In this document: positions 6,157 through 6,764 of the stretch, piece after piece
Position numbering within the stretch: position 1 is the first letter of the stretch
How the letters are laid out: each line of letters starts with the position of its first letter
DNA from: Helicobacteraceae bacterium
Lineage (GTDB): Bacteria; Campylobacterota; Campylobacteria; Campylobacterales; SZUA-545
Reading direction: 5' to 3'
Assembly: GCA_003250175.1 (NCBI GenBank)
Contig: QKHD01000133.1
Span: forward strand, 1 to 6,764
Length of the DNA: 6,764 nucleotides
Program-made: the position numbers and the translations under genes
The notes under the pieces: model-generated
What the model saw: only the letters and a program-made list of their open reading frames with translations
The model's database searches: none
What the model was told of the DNA's origin: nothing

Positions 6157-6636
6157 ATGCGTATCGGGATCATTTTGCTGCTGCTTGGCACACTCTTTTT
6201 TGGTTGTGCCAGACCGGTTCCGGAGTCCCGCCCGGCGGTGGTGACCTTCAAAGCCAAGGGCATCCGCCTGCATGAAACCGCCTTTGTCACCAAGGTGGGC
6301 CGCGAGGTGGAAGTGGTGGTCTACAACGCCGGAGAAGTGGCGCTGCAGATCAGTACCGGCTCCATGCTCTGCGTGAACGACCAGTGCATGAGCGACGACG
6401 AATTTACCGCCCGCTACCTCAGCCCCTTCTACCCCGCCCGGGTCGTGGGGGATATCTTGCAAAAAAAAGCCCTCGACATCGCCGCCCAACCGGAACCCCG
6501 TGAGGCGGGGGGCTTTACCCAAAAAGAGTACCGCGAAAACCAATACGACATCCGCTACGAAGTCGCTCCGGAGGGGGTGGTTTTCAGGGACCTGCTCAAT
6601 GGCATCGTCATCGCGGTCAAAGATCTGAACCAATAA
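6157..6636 (+). CDS. Small putative lipoprotein of unknown function
   Basis: A 159-residue protein I do not recognise. It begins MRIGIILLLLGTLFFGCARP, a short signal peptide ending in a lipobox-like FFGC with Cys17 as the probable lipidated residue. Phe at -3 and -2 is less common than Leu/Ala, so the lipoprotein call is likely but not certain. The mature part is hydrophilic, with alternating beta-type stretches (VEVVVYNAG, VALQIST), a CVNDQC pair (Cys72, Cys77) that could form a disulfide in the periplasm, and an acidic/aromatic C-terminal half (YRENQYDIRYEVAPEG). No catalytic motif is apparent. The start at 6157 is chosen because AAGGAG (6146-6151) lies 5 bases upstream; an in-frame TTG at 6142 overlaps this site. 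nfo begins 9 bases after its stop, so the two are probably co-transcribed. The pairing with a DNA-repair gene does not itself reveal a function. Confidence 0.85.
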   Translation: MRIGIILLLLGTLFFGCARPVPESRPAVVTFKAKGIRLHETAFVTKVGREVEVVVYNAGEVALQISTGSMLCVNDQCMSDDEFTARYLSPFYPARVVGDILQKKALDIAAQPEPREAGGFTQKEYRENQYDIRYEVAPEGVVFRDLLNGIVIAVKDLNQ

Positions 6637-6641
6637 GGAAG
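6635..6641 (+). promoter_or_regulatory. nfo ribosome binding site overlapping the lipoprotein stop codon
   Basis: AAGGAAG begins inside the TAA stop of the lipoprotein gene (6634-6636) and ends 4 bases before the nfo ATG. This favours translational coupling of the two genes. Confidence 0.75.
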
Positions 6642-6645
6642 AACC

Positions 6646-6764
6646 ATGAAACGAGTCGGTGCGCACGTCAGTGCCTCCGGAGGGGTGGAAAACGCTCCGG
6701 AAAATGCCCATAAGATCGGGGCGAAGGCCTTTGCCCTCTTTACCAAAAACCAGCGCCAATGGGC
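6646..6764 (+). CDS. nfo: Endonuclease IV (AP endonuclease), N-terminal fragment
   Basis: The first 39 codons of the gene are visible before the right edge. MKRVGAHVSASGG and KAFALFTKNQRQW match the start of the endonuclease IV TIM barrel almost residue for residue, including Arg37, which in the E. coli enzyme inserts into DNA at the abasic site. The enzyme cuts the backbone 5' of abasic sites in base-excision repair, using a three-zinc centre; its metal ligands all lie beyond the window. The start is set by AAGGAAG just upstream. It appears to be the second gene of an operon led by the small lipoprotein. Confidence 0.95.
   Translation, partial: MKRVGAHVSASGGVENAPENAHKIGAKAFALFTKNQRQW

Noticed and set aside
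6118..6759. A 213-codon minus-strand open frame opposite the lipoprotein and nfo
   Set aside because: It is antisense to two genes with good starts and ribosome sites, one of them clearly nfo; the product is His/Gly/Asp-rich with no recognisable domain.

Overview
The window is a gene-dense, moderately GC-rich bacterial stretch holding six complete or nearly complete genes plus the start of a seventh. Its GC content (clearly above 50% by eye), the style of the proteins, and the mix of a high-affinity phosphate transporter, a rubredoxin and a membrane diguanylate cyclase suggest a free-living, anaerobic or microaerophilic proteobacterium. My impression is a Campylobacterota lineage of the Nitratifractor/Sulfurovum/Hydrogenimonas kind. 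That placement is inference from protein style, not a database result. I see no insertion sequence, tRNA, rRNA, CRISPR array or prophage gene.

Layout: (1) bases 1-2056, plus strand, hold the C-terminal 684 residues of a large membrane enzyme that joins a family GH17 glucan-processing domain to a family 2 processive glycosyltransferase, as in NdvB-type beta-glucan synthases. Its N-terminus lies off the left edge. (2) Bases 2061-4546, minus strand, are a tightly packed pstC-pstA-pstB operon for phosphate uptake. The junctions are a 4-base overlap (pstC/pstA) and directly abutting codons (pstA/pstB). pstS and phoU are not in the window. (3) Bases 4547-4703 are a divergent control region. Facing pstC it has an 11-bp-period direct repeat that matches the enterobacterial Pho box in sequence and geometry, set 10 bp upstream of a perfect TATAAT. 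Facing the other way it has a plausible extended -10 promoter for a rubredoxin gene (4704-4868). (4) Bases 4865-6067, minus strand, encode an eight-helix membrane protein with a C-terminal GGDEF domain, whose stop codon overlaps the rubredoxin stop. Its start codon sits 6 bases after a perfect TATAAT, which suggests a leaderless mRNA. (5) Bases 6157-6764, plus strand, begin an operon of an unrecognised small lipoprotein followed by nfo (endonuclease IV), cut by the right edge.

The Pst genes form the membrane and ATPase parts of one transporter and are probably switched on by phosphate starvation through a PhoB-type regulator. The glucan synthase, rubredoxin, diguanylate cyclase and nfo units look like independent transcription units. 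Two convergent junctions (2056/2061 and 4865/4868) have almost no intergenic space. The points most worth following are the well-formed Pho box, the apparently leaderless cyclase gene, the missing pstS, and a strong excess of the palindrome TCCGGA (16 copies counted by eye).
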